This document shows, piece by piece, positions 13,401 to 27,800 of a stretch of DNA of 64,000 nucleotides. The DNA is from Zonotrichia leucophrys gambelii. Lineage: Eukaryota; Chordata; Aves; Passeriformes; Passerellidae. Numbering within the stretch: position 1 is the first letter of the stretch; every line of letters begins with the position of its first letter. A program made the translations under genes and the position numbers. Below the pieces are notes generated by a model. The model ran no database searches. It was not told the DNA's origin and saw only the letters and a program-made list of their open reading frames with translations. The DNA lies in the NCBI RefSeq assembly GCF_028769735.1, contig NC_088170.1:44684585-44748584 (forward strand). Reading direction: 5' to 3'.

Positions 13401-15693
13401 CTAATATTGACACAAATAAGCAAAAATTGCAAAGCCAGGAATTTTCTTGGACTGTTTTAAGGGGTTTTTTTTTTAAGATGAAAAAAGACACATTTCATGC
13501 TGCTTATTTCTTTTTTTCTCTTGCATTTAGAAATATAGTTGAAATATTCTATTTCAACAATATGCCTCTTTTGTATTTCCTTTTCTCTCAGGCTGAGTCC
13601 TACATTTATACCCATAGCTTTTCTCAAGAAAGAGGTTTGCTCAGTGATTGACTTAATAGATGCATAGTGAAGCACACTGACAAAGATTACTATTTATATT
13701 CTATTTAACTCCATGCTACTGCAACCAGATGATGGATTTCCTTACTGTGTCCTTTACTAGCATGGCAGAGTAGCAACTAATTTAATCTGCCACTAGGTGT
13801 CATTCCTTTTTCATGCAAATTTGAACGAGAATTTCTAGTTTAAAATTTCTGTTAAAAACATAGGTATTAACATCGAAGAATTAATTTGCTGTATTCACAC
13901 CTAAAATAATTTATTTTTATTGTTTTTACATACTAACAGGATGTTGCAAACTTACTGTGGACTTTCAGCAGGTCCATCTGTGCTTAAAGGTAGAGGTGAA
14001 AAGATTGCATATGCTCAAACAGCCTGTTGGGGATCTGTTTGGATAATTAAGCAATTCACGGTAGAAGAGATTGATTCCATTAGGTGAATTTCAATTTGAT
14101 GACATATTTTTTTATATTTTTATATTAAAAAATATATATTTTTTTTGTTTGTCCAGCCCCAAATCCTGTTCTTTTAAACAGAACTGCTTTCACTCAGTGC
14201 GTGTCACTGCTTCACACAGAACCAGTTTCCTTGTTATCTTTTCTCACACCCTCTCTGATCTGTTAAGGCTTTCTTTCATGGCTACTGAAAATTTGCGAAT
14301 CAAATTTGCAAATGCAATTCCTCATCCTTTTTGTGCCTTGCAGGAGGTTTCATTCTGGATAGTGACAGATACCTGTAAAGGCTCTTATTCTTTTGATTAT
14401 CTGTGATGATTAAAAAAAAATAATGTAGCTGTTTCTTTCCATATTTTGAGATAAAGTTATCTAATAAATCTAAGCAATCTATAGAAAAGACTCTGTAACA
14501 TTTTATCTTCAATACTCACAAGGTTCACTTTTTTAAATATGTGGGGCTTTTGGGGTAAGAGAATATTTATTCAACATTAATTCTATTGATTTTTTTTTTT
14601 TTGTAGCTGTGCTCAAACATTAAGTTGAATATACACTACAAGAATAATAGATAAAAGTTTCACAATCTTTATGCCAATAATTGGATGGCCTTTAGCATAT
14701 ATTTCATAGTCTTTCATCAAGGGTTCAGGGCAAGCATGCAGCACTAATTTTTCAAATCTGCTGTGCAATAATTTAAATAACATTAAATGTAATAAAAATG
14801 TATTCAGTGAAGCATGAAAATCTGCACACTCATTTTTGGTAATCTATGATCACAGCAGGGATGGTGACTTTCTGGTGCTTTGTGAAGGCATCGTGTGTTT
14901 GAAATGAGTAATATAGCCATTGTTTTAATATGTGCTAGCATATTTTAAACTGTAGTAACCATTTAGACAGCAGAAAATTTACTGATGATAATATTTTACT
15001 AAAATATTAAGATGCTATATTTCCTAACATTACTGTTTGGTATCAAATATTGATGTTTCCTTTAAATTCCACCTTCATGTCCATATACTTTATCAGGCTG
15101 CAAACTGTTTATTTGAATAGTAAATCTCTGGCATACCTGTACATTATATTATTAGAGATACCTTTGATACCTTTTTTTTCCTTTAAAGATTGACAGTGCA
15201 TCAAATTTAGATATAATACCTAGAAGATAATCTCACACAATGCAAATATTAAAATTTAAATAGTGCAGAAACCTTATAGAAAATTTCTGCTTGTTGTATC
15301 TTGAAATATAATTGCTCTTTCATTTTTTCCCCTGTTATGGAAGACTTGCTGTTTCATTGTTGGGAAACATCTGTAAGCAACAGATATTCAATAGAAATTG
15401 AATTTTCTTGAGACAAGAAAGATTCAATCATTCTGAGGTTGTGAGAGTTTGGAAAAATCTAGTTCCTCCATGGATTCCCTCCTTCTTCTCTTGACCTGTT
15501 GTTTTCCGTATTGTTCCTTGCAAAATAAGCCTCGTGGGTCAGCTTTCCTGTGCTTCCATTGGAAATAGACTCTGTTGGCACAGTACTGGTGCAAGGTGGT
15601 CTGGGTCACTGGCTGTGGTTTGGCTCCTCTCTCCCCACCAGAATGAACTTTCCAATTGAACTATTTCACTGTAGAAGTAAGAAATAGTCAATA
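7478..15693. other. AT-rich non-coding stretch
   Basis: No supported gene. The two longest frames outside repeats are 9517-9900 on the minus strand (127 codons) and 10469-10831 on the plus strand (120 codons). Neither has a recognisable domain, signal peptide or repeat pattern, and both are near the length expected by chance. About 11590-11770 is purine-rich on the plus strand, like an old GGA/GAA simple repeat. About 14101-14150 is nearly pure A/T. About 14740-15070 is ATTA-rich. Confidence 0.55.
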
Positions 15694-15727
15694 ATCTTTA
15701 GAAAAGCCATATCTTTAGAAAAGCCAT
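15694..15727 (+). repeat. Exact 17-bp tandem duplication
   Basis: The unit ATCTTTAGAAAAGCCAT occurs twice head to tail with no mismatch (15694-15710 and 15711-15727). It looks like a recent small duplication, since older ones in this AT-rich DNA would have diverged. Confidence 0.9.
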
Positions 15728-18700
15728 AAATAATGCTAATGTGGAAAATGTTTTGACATGATCAGAGGAATGGTCTCTTCATTGGAACATCCCATTTCAA
15801 CACAATTTCCTTTTTCTCTATGCTAGAGCCTATGGGTGCTTTATGAGTCACACATCTGTACTCTATTTTGACTTGAGTACAGACTTTTACTTAAAACACA
15901 ACTTGTACAGTGCCAGTAGATGAACAGGCTGTAAATGTTGAAAGCCCTTGGCTGGAGCTGTCAATTACCCAGAGAAAGGAGTCAGTCCTCTGATGGCAGG
16001 TACCAGACATTTTTGCTTGTTTCATTCCCTCCAGCAGGATTGCAGTACAGCTTTAAAGACTCTGGTCATAAAACTCCTTTCAGATTCAAAGGGTGCCAGT
16101 ATTACTGTTCTCTTCCTCTTAAACATTAACACTTCCAGCATATGCCAGATGTCATCTTATTTCCTAAGATCAGGCTAGTGGTGTTTAAAAGAGCTCTTAT
16201 GTACCTTACTATCTAAAGAAATTCTCTCCATACTCCCTCAGTATTAGTTAGCTTTCAAATGCCTGCTCTGTGACCATGAATTAGCTTTCTGTTTAGTAGT
16301 TCATGTCTTCTCAATTAATATGTATAACGCAGAGGCATCTAATAAGTCACAGTGCTAGTCCTGAATGTTTCAGGAGATTTTCTATTATCACTTGGGGTAG
16401 TAGAAACTGGCCTAAAATATTTCATATTTTATTCTTGCAGTTTAAAAAAAATGTCTTCTACTGATTTATAGTACAGAAGAGATATTTCCCAGCACAGCTT
16501 AATCAAAAGATGAAGATGGCTAATTCTCTAAAATACTAATACAGCTCCTCAGCTGTGGCAAACTCACCTTTCTCTCTCATAATTAATTAATCTGATGTTG
16601 AAATAATAAGATTTCAAAGCCTTCAAGGCTTCAATATATAAAAGGTAGCTTTCATTATGTCATTATAGAAACATATTTTTGGTTCATGTGGACGTAAAGA
16701 CTTATACAGGTAAACTACAATGACATTCAGTTCCTAAGTATTTTTTCTTTTCCAATGGTCTCATTTTTTATTAGAGCTATGGTATAATTAGATAAACTGC
16801 TCCTACTGATTTTCTCCAGTTTTCATAGGATTTTAGGCTTCTTACAAGTTTATTTTAACTCTAAATAAAGACAAAAAAAAAATTAAAAAACACCCCCATC
16901 CCAAGAAACAACAACAACAACAAAGAAAAACAACTGCCCCCTCAATGAGCCTAAGTCCCTAATTGAAAATAGGGGTTTTACCCTGGACCAGCATACACAG
17001 TTATGATTGCCATTTTGTGTTATGCTGATCCTTTCAAAATTAAAATGGAAAGAAGGATTGAATTATTGAATTACTTGCTGTGGTATAACTAAATCTCGAT
17101 CCTGAATAATCATGGTAGTTTGCAAAATTGCTCTGTAATTAACAGTCCTGGATTAATATTGTTGATTTAAGTTTTGAGCATCGCACTGCTAATAAATTGG
17201 ACATCATTGGCTCTAGCAACATACATTACTCATGAAAAATATAGCTCTGAGTTTTAAGAAAATTCATTCCTCTGCAGTTCTAAAATAGAACACTGATTTT
17301 TTCCTCCAATCAATACATAAAAACAACAGACATTACTATCGTTACTCTGAAACTGCAGTGTGTTTTCTTCATTTTAACTAGAGAGCTTGCACAAGCTTAT
17401 TTTATTTAATAAACCAGAATGAAATTGTTTAAATAAGCTAAACCTGATGTGAAATGATTTTCTCAGTTTATCAGGTAGACTGTAAATGATAAAGATGTGA
17501 GTACACAAAGGCTGTTCTGTAGTTAATTTTAAGAGCTTTTTAAGCAAGGCAAGGTTTGATAACATTGGGGACGTGAAAATGGGTATTTCTTGAGCAGAAC
17601 GCCATATCACCTTACTTTTTGTCTTTGGTATAGGGCATTGACTGTAAAATCATCAATCTCACATAACATTTACAGACAATATGTGGAAGAAAGTAAAAAC
17701 ATTCCAGTTTAGAGAAGAAACGTGTAGATTACCTGAATACTTTAATTCCTATGTCTTGCAGGATACTAAATATTGTTTCAAAAGGTACTATTATAAGCAC
17801 AAGTATTTTGTAGTCTGTAAAAAAATCAGTTATATCTTGCAACCTGCTACAAATCAGCAGGTTTAATGCATTTAGCAACTGTACATTTGTTATCTGTTCT
17901 TCACTGACACAGATTTGAAGGATTATTTTAGACAGTATTTTCACTGTTATGATAGCATTATATGATTTTTTTTTCATTTCAGAATTTTTCTGTAGTAGAA
18001 ACTATCAACTCCTGAAGCTATAGGTGACCTTTTATATTTTCCATATATAGAGAATTTGTTGTTGTCAAGTCCAATCTTATACAGTAACCATGTAAGGACA
18101 GATTTGAATGAAATTCCATTACAGTCTGCAAAAAAATTCTCTGGGAGGATTTGATTTCATCTGACTTCTGATGTGTAGACTGTGGAGGTATATGTCTGAA
18201 CTATTCATTCCAAGCCTCTCTTACAGCTGATGAAAAGAAAGGCACTTCCAAGCATGATTCATATGACTGTTTTTAGATATTTGTTTTGGCATGAGATCAG
18301 CTGCCATCAGAGTGTCTATTTATGTTCATTAGCTTCTGTGAAGAGACAAAAATCACTATCTCTGATGTAGACATGTGCATTTCCTTTTGTGGCTCCAGCA
18401 GGCTTTGCATTACGTTTTTAAATATCAAATTCTTTCCATACTGCTGAAAAGAAAAAATGGTTGCGCCTATAGTTTCCTATATGCTAGCTTCTATATGCTG
18501 TTCCTATACAAGAATACATGATGTGGGTTCATCACCCACAAGTTCCCCATAAATTTCTGTGAGAAAAGCTACATATTTTTTTTGATGTTGAGTTAGGTGG
18601 CTGTAATGGGTGTTTTTTACACCAATATTTATAAATTTGAAAAGATCTCTCATAGACAGTTATGAAAACTTTCTACATGCCTTCTGCCTCAGCATGTGGC

Positions 18701-21311
18701 AGAAACGGTCCGTTGTGAATCTGCTTCAGTTTCACACATGTAAATTGTGTGGGATGTTAGGGGCACTGCTTCCATCAGTCAGGCTCATGTAATGAGGTCT
18801 TTGTGTTCCTCTGACTGAATTCCTCTTGGTGTTGGAACATGCCTCACCCACAAATGCATACCTTGTGCCTTGGAAAAACACAGGTGTTTTCTTCACCTTT
18901 TTTATAGACTAAAAAGCTGGAAAACATAAAGGGAAAGGGAAGGAAACTCATCTTAAACTTCCTTGTGCTTTCAGCTTCTCAGACAAAGCCTTAGCATCCC
19001 AGTCAGTAAGAAGCATAGTGCAAATGCAATTGATGTTTTTTCACTCTGTCACTTCACTTTAATTTTTTTTTCCTGATGGTTTCAAGCTCAGTCTTATCCT
19101 TTCATAACTGACAGAAGTTTTTAGGGGCTACCTTGCTGCTGCAGAAGCCTGTAGTACAACTATTGCAGATAAAAGGCATGTAAGGCAATGCAGAACTCAG
19201 CCTAGAAGGAAATCAAAGAAATTTGTTTCTTGAGCTTTCTTCTTTCAAGTCTGTTTAAAATAAGTCTTTGATATCTTTGTATTTAATTATATAAATTTTT
19301 AAATCAGATAATGTTATTATTTTTGTACATAGTTAAGAATGAAAGTTATTATACTTCTCTATGTGGACATTTACTACACAGTAACCATATGTACCTTTAG
19401 GAAAAGTGAATTTAGTGTACAAAACAAAGCCAATGTTCACTAAATTAAATTCTTAATATCTTAACTTTTCTTTATTCTGAATGACGCTAGCATGCAATAT
19501 TTCTGTCCTAGTAAAATAGTCCTCTATAGCATTTTTAATTATCATCATAACTTAATCCTACCATTTCAGCTTGCAAAGGTATAAAATATAAGATCAGAAG
19601 CTTTTTCTACGTGACAACTAAAGTATATGGTACATTATAATTCCAGTCTCAAAGAAAAGTTGGATGAAGAATTAGTGTACATTCCCCTAAAACAGCAGGT
19701 ATAACAAACTAACAGATATTTTCTGGGTATTGTTGAGAGAAGCTTTAACCATGAAAATATCAGGTAGCAGAATCAATTTATTTTCCTCCTGTCTGTAGCT
19801 ATCAATAAATATGTCAGAACACATCATAATATGTATTGCAAAGTGCATGTTATTCCATAATTGTGCCATTCATACTATCATTTCACCCTTTCTTTACAGG
19901 GTATGTAACTCTAAAATATAGGGAAAATAACAAAAAGTATGAAAATGTAAGTCTATGTAGGATCCAAATTCCCTCAGAGATCAGTCATTCTCTAGTAGTA
20001 ATATAAAAGACAAAAGATCCAATAAATAATGTTGCTTGTTTGAAAGTGCTGAGTTAACTTAGAGGTCCTAGCAATACACAATACACTGTGTAACTTTTTC
20101 AGTGGTTTACAATAAGTCTGCAAAGTAAGTCACTGGAATCCAGCAGAAGTAAAATAGATTAGATGCTGTTTCTTTGTTACATGAAACAGATTTGTGCCAT
20201 TGATAGCCTTCTTTTTGCTAGCATGCCACCACGGTAAAAAGGAAAACAAGCATAGACCAAAAGAATGAGCATTCATTTCTTGAAGAAGTCCTGTTAATAT
20301 TTGCAGATCATCTTGTTTAAAAAGAATAGGTATAAGAGAAAAGTTAACAAAGTCATTAATCTTTCACTTCAATGAAGGCTTTTATTTAGTCAAGAGGAAC
20401 ATTTAGCATATGCTCCAACTGACTTAACGAAATGTGGAAAAACACTGGGAAATCATATTTTAGTTTACAGTGTAAATTTTCTACATTCTCTGGTGGCAGG
20501 AGAACATGAAATATGTCAGAAGAGTTCCTGAAGAATACACATTTCTGAATTAATTGAGAATTGCACATCAAAATGTGGTTCTTTCAGATGCCACAGACAG
20601 AAGGATATCACCAAATTCCCTACTATTTTCTCAATTGCCTGTGTCACTTAGGGTAATCCAAGTTGATGCTTAACCTTAATTTTCAATTTCAGAAAATCAG
20701 GGCAGTATCTTCATCTGAGTATGAGAGCAGAATAGGAAATATTTTCCCTTATGAAAGTCCTGCCTGAACAAATATTACAAGTTGAAAAGCAGCTGCTAAT
20801 CCGACTCTAGTCTAAATCTATGAAGGAAACCATGGAAGGAAGTCAGTCAGAGATGTATTTTCTCTACAGTGCTCCACTGGTCACAGACTGACAGGAATTA
20901 TTGACCTTACCTAACATGATCCATGTAAATGTCAGATATACAGTGTTTTTCCGAGCTTCCTCTATATTCTGAGAGGAGAGGCTGGCCCTCCAGGAGGACA
21001 CTCCCCCCAATTCTTGATGCTTAGATATGTGCTTGGGTGGTGATTTCTTCTATTTGAAATGCTGAGCTGGCTGTCACACAAGAGGGGTGTGTTACCTATT
21101 TTCTCCAAGTACATTTCAATAGAGAGAATGGCCCAATTTTTAGGACAGCTGATGAAAAGGGCTCTTTTCAAGTTTTGGAAATAAAAGGAGATTTTATTGA
21201 ACTTACAGTATATCCTCTTTGTCTTCTCTAGGGAAAATGCTAATTCAGTTAAGACTCAAATAGAGGGAGCTAGGAGTGAAGTTGTCTAGTAAGTCCACAC
21301 CAGGACAAGTG
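15728..21311. other. AT-rich non-coding stretch
   Basis: No gene or repeat family is recognised. An A/C-rich low-complexity segment with an (AAC)n run lies at about 16868-16925. A short AT-rich block near 19260-19330 has almost no G or C. Open frames are below 85 codons and scattered across frames. Confidence 0.55.
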
Positions 21312-21361
21312 AAAACCTACATTAAGAGAAGTATGAGGTATAAAACCTACATTTAAGAGAA
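21312..21361 (+). repeat. Partial tandem duplication, about 30-bp unit
   Basis: The segment AAAACCTACATTAAGAGAA (21312-21330) recurs at 21342-21361 with one inserted T, giving a period of about 30 bp. Only the first two thirds of the unit is repeated. Confidence 0.8.
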
Positions 21362-21794
21362 ATTTAACTCAAGGTTCTAATTTTTGTTGGACATAGGTAA
21401 AACATGTAATCAAAGTCAATTTTCTGATTTTGAGGCTTAAGTGAATAAAAAGATGGTTTTCCAAAGTAGCATGAGAAGTATCTGTTTTGGCCTTTTATTA
21501 CCAACTTTCACACCAGGTTTTGTGAATGGTAGACATTGTGACTAGTAATTTCTACTTTTCCTCCACTCCAGCAATGATTATGAAAATAGTCTAGAAAGGT
21601 TCAAAATCCCATGTATCCATTCTTGAAAATAAACCTCATGCTTTTGAATTATGCAGGCATATCTGGAAATATCCTTCTCATGCTTTTTTATCCTCCTTTT
21701 GTTACTCAGGATCCTTTAATCCTCAAAAAAACCCCAAAACACATTCAAAGTATAGCATATAATATTATTTTACTTTCTTGTCTGTATTTCCTAA

Positions 21795-21910
21795 TTGCCA
21801 AACTGAGATATATATACATATGAATAAATACAGTGCATGGATATATACATATATATATATATATATATACACATATATATATATACATATATACATATAT
21901 ACATACATAC

Positions 21911-21912
<2 letters not shown>
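21795..21912. repeat. TA/CA compound microsatellite
   Basis: The segment is alternating TATA and TACATA runs, including an uninterrupted TA stretch in 21847-21868 and (ACAT)n near 21899-21911. It grades into the hexanucleotide array that follows. Frames through it translate to I-Y or T-Y alternations, which are repeat artefacts. Confidence 0.95.
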
Positions 21913-21984
<72 letters not shown>

Positions 21985-21986
21985 AT
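21913..21986. repeat. (GTATAT)n hexanucleotide microsatellite
   Basis: About 12 nearly perfect copies of the unit GTATAT, directly abutting the TA/CA repeat. The purity suggests an actively length-variable locus. Confidence 0.95.
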
Positions 21987-22648
21987 TCTCTGCAATATAG
22001 TAAATGGAAGAAGAGTATTCAACCAAGTTGCAGTAGAAATCAAAACAGTACATGTCTAAGGGGAGAGAAATTAAAATCTGAATTCATAGCTCAGTGGAGA
22101 GCATCCATGTGTGCAACTGATAAACTTAGAGTACCCTATTAAGATTTTAAAATACTTTGTATTTACTCAAAATAAAGGTCTTAGTGGATTTAGGACAGAG
22201 AGTTTCTCTTTCCAAGAAGAGACACTATCAGCAGATATTGGCTAGCTGAAGTGGAACATTGGCACTGGCACAAAGACCTCCCTTGTTTGATGGGCAGGTT
22301 CCATAGCATGTTATGTCAGATTTTTCTGGTCTAAAAGAACCTCTTAGGAATTCTCCATCTGTTAAAGGGTGGTAAGGTTAAAAAGGGATAGTACTTGTCA
22401 ACTTGTGAACTACTTTGACAGTGTACATCAGTTTATCCCCTGATAACCACCAAAGACTTTTTAAAAAATGTCACCATTACTGGAAAGTAATAGTCACAAA
22501 TGAATACTTTATGTTCATGCTTTGACGTTCTCCTGAAAGTCACTATGGAATTTACAATCTGTCACAATTACACAAACCCAGGAGAGTTTATTGCTATTTT
22601 AGGACCTGGGAAGCTTCAGGCATGAAAAACTCCAAAAAGGAACCCCAA

Positions 22649-22675
22649 CAAACTTGTAACAAGTTTGATTTGCAT
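22649..22675. promoter_or_regulatory. Dyad element followed by an octamer motif
   Basis: CAAACTTGT and ACAAGTTTG form a perfect 9-bp inverted repeat around a single central base (22649-22667). ATTTGCAT, the POU-factor octamer, follows directly at 22668-22675, and a further CAAATTTGA lies just downstream. The symmetry is seen in the sequence. Any regulatory role is inference. Confidence 0.3.
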
Positions 22676-24858
22676 CAAATTTGAGACATGAATATAAAAT
22701 GTATCTCCACAACACAATCATATAGCTCATAGCTAATTTTAAAATAGTAGTCTTACTGTATTGTGGCTTTTTCCAAAGTGCCAAAGAAAGGGCAAGTAAC
22801 TTTTCTGTGTTGAGAACAAATGGTGAATGAAGACATCATAGCCCTTTTCTGACTTCTTCTGTGAGGAGAGATATCCACCCAGTTTAGGGTATCTTTCTCC
22901 GTCTGTTGGCACAGCTGTGTTAACAAAGTGTGAACAAGGCAACCAGTCCTTCACCCACTTTGTTCCCCCTTCCACTGACCCTTCTATCTCCAAAAGCTTT
23001 CCATTGGTCCTTGCTTTAAGGCAACTGGCACAGAAATATAAATTTGTTCCTAATTCCTTTTTTTTTTTAATCTATTCCATCAGATTTATTTGTTGGGTTT
23101 CTTCGCTTGTTTGTTTTATCCCTGTGAACAGAATGAAGTAATGTGAAAGAAATTTCCCAGTAAAACTGGGCTAGAGGAGTATTAGCCCCTAAATGTCCTT
23201 AATGTAGAATAGTTTAGTACTAATTACTCACTGCTGAGGAGTCTGGACTGCATTCAGTGCACACATTAATTCCCATCACTTATGTGCTCTGAAGACACAA
23301 CACCACAGGCATTCAGATTTAGATATTTATTTTCTCTTGCTTTGTCTGTGCATGGACTTAGAGTAGGACCAATTTGCCTGATGAGTTCCAAGCCATTGAA
23401 AATAATCACAACATTTAATACACATTTCTTTTCCTTCCAGCTCAAGTAGATTTTGGAGATCTAGCCATATGATTAGAACCCAGGCATTATTTTTCCTTTT
23501 TATTTTAAAAAATTATAATCTCACTTAAGATTTTACTGAATTATTTCTACCTGACATTTTAAGGACATGATTTTCTGATGGCCATTTTCTGACAAAATGC
23601 CAAAAGCTTACAAAATATAAAAAGCTTAGTTTGAAGAATTTTATTTGTGTTAAATTGGGATAAAATCAGTTAATGAATTTAAATTAGCTAATCATTTATT
23701 AAGAAGTTGATGTGGCAGACCTGCAAAATAAGGAAACTGAAGAGGCCTCCATTCCTTATACATGGGGTGATGAAAGATTGTCAAATTCATTGTTAATATA
23801 AAACCCTGTATTGGCTTAATATAAAATTTAGTGCTTGATTTATAGTTTCATTATATATCCAAGCTAAAAGAAAAAAAGAATGAAATTCCAAATATCCTTG
23901 AAAAGGAAATGAAACATCAGTGAACAATTTGGTGGTGCTGCTAAGTTATTAGAAAGCTCAATTTTTGACAGCTTTAAAAGGATCCCTTGATAATGAATAA
24001 TAACTAGAGAATGAAAACAGTATGTAAAATTCCATGTCAATTGATATAAAAAATGTGAAAAAGTTCTTAAAAATCTACATATCATACTGGACTAAATATA
24101 CATGAAATAAAGATTTCCATTTAGGAAAAATAAATAGAGTATTTCAATGGAAATATACACTGCTGAGCAGTGACCAGCAAAGTAAACTGAATCACAGAAA
24201 GTGAACAGGAAATAAACAAGAAAATGGCATTCTACCACTGTAGAAAAACAATGTCTACATCTTGGGACTGCTTGTGTTACTGCTTCCTCAGACAAGGATG
24301 GAAGGGGAGCTCAACAGACTGAGTGGCTTCAGGGTGAGGAGTTGCTAAGGGGATGACATGATTTATCCTGGAAAGAATGGTTCCAAAAAGAATATGAGCA
24401 AAGTCTGTAGAATCCTAAGGGACATGAAGAAGCTATTCAGAGATTTTTAAAATTCCTTTTCATAAACTGAAAACAACTTCTGTGAAATTAGGCTGATCCA
24501 GAACAAGTTTGTATAAGATTATTTGACATGATGCATTGTGGATGCTAAAATTTTGATATAGATTTTAAAATTAACTGAATGAATTAAAGGAAAAAAAATT
24601 CCTCACCAGCTAATTAGGTAACAACTGCCTCTCTAGCCTGGGATTCCTGAATTTGGCTTGAGGCTATACTGGTAAAGTATCACTGCTTGTCGTGTTCTTA
24701 TATCTGTCTCTGATATCTGCTATTGTATACTATCATAGACAGAGTCTGTGAATACACTAACATTTTTCCTGATCCAGCTTGATCATTTTTATGTTAACTT
24801 CTGTCATCTGCTTAAAATTATCTGCTCTAACAGTCCATAAGCTTAGTCCTTTTTGGTT

Positions 24859-24882
24859 TGTTGACATCTCTAGATGTCAACA
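24859..24882. repeat. Near-perfect palindrome, 11-bp arms
   Basis: TGTTGACATCT and AGATGTCAACA are exact reverse complements separated by two bases. The arms carry TGACA half-sites of the kind bound by TALE homeodomain proteins (MEIS, TGIF). Binding is inference. Confidence 0.6.
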
Positions 24883-27800
24883 GCTTTTTCAATCCAAAAA
24901 TTAACAGCTAAGGCAAAAATTTAAACAAGATTTTCCCTGTATCAGGAAAAAACAATTTTAGCAATTATTTTGATATACACGATAAATATTTGTATATTAA
25001 TGATCACAAATATCTCCACCAACCAAGGTGGCCCCAATTCTAGCTGACAAAAACTAGTGTAGGATTTTGATTTGAAGCTTTTCAAAAACATAGAAAAAGG
25101 TGTTGGTTTCCTAGAGACCCCACTGGTGTTTGGCGGTATTGAAGGGACTGGGGGTACATTCCTCAGGTAACATTTGGCCTTTACAGATGTATGGCACCCT
25201 AATCTCTCTATGGATGCTTTTGGGTTGACAAAGTTGTTAGACAGAGCTTTAATTTACTTCCACTTAAAACATGTTTTGCAGTTAGAGCCCATAACCCTTC
25301 TTCCCATGTCACCCTGAGAAAAAGGGCTTCTGAAAAGTGTTTTTGCTCACATCCTGCCTAAGTATCACATATTTTCTTTTGCCAGTGGAAGTTAGTTGAG
25401 TCAGAAGAGACGCAACACTTGGACCATAGTCTGGATCTATGTAAAAATGATACCTGTATGCACACCCAAGTCAGGACTCCTAAGGCCTTCCTGTGCCCTG
25501 TAAGTGTATGTATGTAGCTTGATATATGTGACTACTCCAAGGAACTAAATCTTTGGGGGGTAGGCTATATTAAATGGTCTTATTCTAGTATTCTAATTCA
25601 ATCAGCTAAGTTTTTTGTCCAAACAGATATAATACTAGAGTCTGATGCAAATTCTAAAAGCAAAAGGGAAAAAAAAAAAAAAAAGACATGGACAGAGAAA
25701 AAAAGGACATCAGGCCCCAAAAGAATGGCTTCTTTTCAGGGCTACTCTGTTTTCCATGCTGACAGCTTGGAAGAAAAGGAAGACGGGTCAGAATAAATCC
25801 TTACTTACAGACTATTTTCCTCCAAAACTCTTCTCTAAATAGATCTCAGTAAGCCAGATGTAACATTACATTCACACTTTATGTAGGCTCATCTTACTTA
25901 ATTTCTGTGGTTATTTTACTGAAACTAGGCAAAGAACAGCTTACAGGCCTCAAAGTGATTTGACACCTAAAACATTACAGAGCAAGAACTTCATGGCACA
26001 GGAGATAATCCTTTGGTAAGAAACCAGAAATCAGTCACACCCACAACCTCCCGTTTTTTTTCAGGGATGCAATTGGTTCACATATTTTGCAAAAAATATA
26101 AAATTCCTTTTCTGTCTTGCTGACATTTCTATAAACTCTATTCTGAAAACAGTACACAGTCTTATCTTTTTATATAAGAAGATATAGAGTAAATCTCTCC
26201 TTCACTTTCAAAGTCCTTTCACACATTATATTTATAGAGCCTACACTGAGCTGTGACTGAAATCTATGGGATCTTTACCATTTCTTAAAGGAAAGCAGAA
26301 TTAGGTTATTGATTCAGTCTGATTAATATGTATGATGCTCCTGCAGTTACAAAGCTTCTTCAGACTTGTTTTTATAGCTGACTGTAGGAACAGAGCAAAA
26401 AAGATCTGCATTTATTTGCTACCACTCCACAAACATTATGTCCATCAAGTTTTCCCTTTCCACTGTCAGATCTAAACAGAGCCCTTTTGATATGAGATTA
26501 CTGATGCTGACATTAGCCAATCTCTTATAAAACCAATCCTAACATCTTGAAGGCAACTTTAAAAAATGAAAACAAAACATAGCTTCAATTCTGAACAGAA
26601 CAAAGATCATTCTGTTTTATGTGTATGCCCAAAAGTACAATTCCAACCTGCTTTCACAGAGGGGAATTCGGTGATGTGTGTTACTGCCCCAAGGCCTATT
26701 TTCACATACTGTACAGCTCTGACTATGAAGGGTTGTACAAAAATATTTAGTTTTGCAGTGCCTTAGGGGACTTACTTTTAATGGAGTCAGTGGGGAATGT
26801 TCTGTATTTTTCCATTAAAAAGGGCACAGTTTTTCTGAGTTCATAAATAGCTGTGGGTCTCTTTTATTTAAAATTATATAGTCATATACTATCTCTGTTT
26901 CATTCTCCTGGGTAATATTTTTTTTTGTATTCCATTGTTATTAAAATAGTATAGATGCAATCATACAGTATGATACAGAAATATTAAAGATTACGCTGAT
27001 TTAGAATTTCTAACCATTATCACTTCATCACCCTACTGACCCTACAAGATGCCTGCAAGTAAAATGAATTTGATTCCAAGCATTTTCCATTAAAATTTAC
27101 CCTGATAAAGTAGACTATAGTCATTAGTCAAGTTTCAACATATTATGAACAGGTGGTGTTCTCAATCTGCTCAATATTCTAACACACCAAGGATCAGACT
27201 GCAATACTCTCACCCACACTGGGAGCACATTTTTCTTTTTACAAAAGCTCTTTATCTAGAGGAATTTTTTTGTGGAATAACAGGCCACAGTGCTTCATAG
27301 TTGAAGGGTAGAACAGCTTGGCCTATATGAGATGCTGCTATTTGGATTTTTTATTAGTTCTGTAAAAAATGGTGTATTTTCTTGTTGCACTGCTCTAAAT
27401 TTGTCATTATCCCCTTTTCCCTCCCTCATTCTTAAGGGTAGATGAAAATAAGGAATGCTGTAAGGGATTATAGTGTCTATTTATAGCCTAAGCAGCCCTG
27501 CACACCTATCAGCTAAGGAATAATATATGTGCTATCCACTTAAGGGTAAATCCCTCCTAACATCATGGAGTGTGGTGGTGGTTGTTTGTGGTTTTTTGTC
27601 TTTTGATGGAATTCCTTGAACTCTTCTGTCAAGAGAGTTGAAATATACATTAAAAAATTGTATATTTTTCAATTTTGCTTTTGCAGTTTCTCAGTCACAT
27701 TCATGTTTTGGGGATTTTTTTGTTTTAGTTTTTTGGTTTTTTATATAAAGGAATAATAGTAGGTTGTTAGTAGAATATAGATTTATCCTTAATAATTTGT

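Noticed and set aside
21745..22142. Overlapping frames rich in I-Y and T-Y alternation on both strands
   Set aside because: They are translations of the TA/CA and GTATAT microsatellites.
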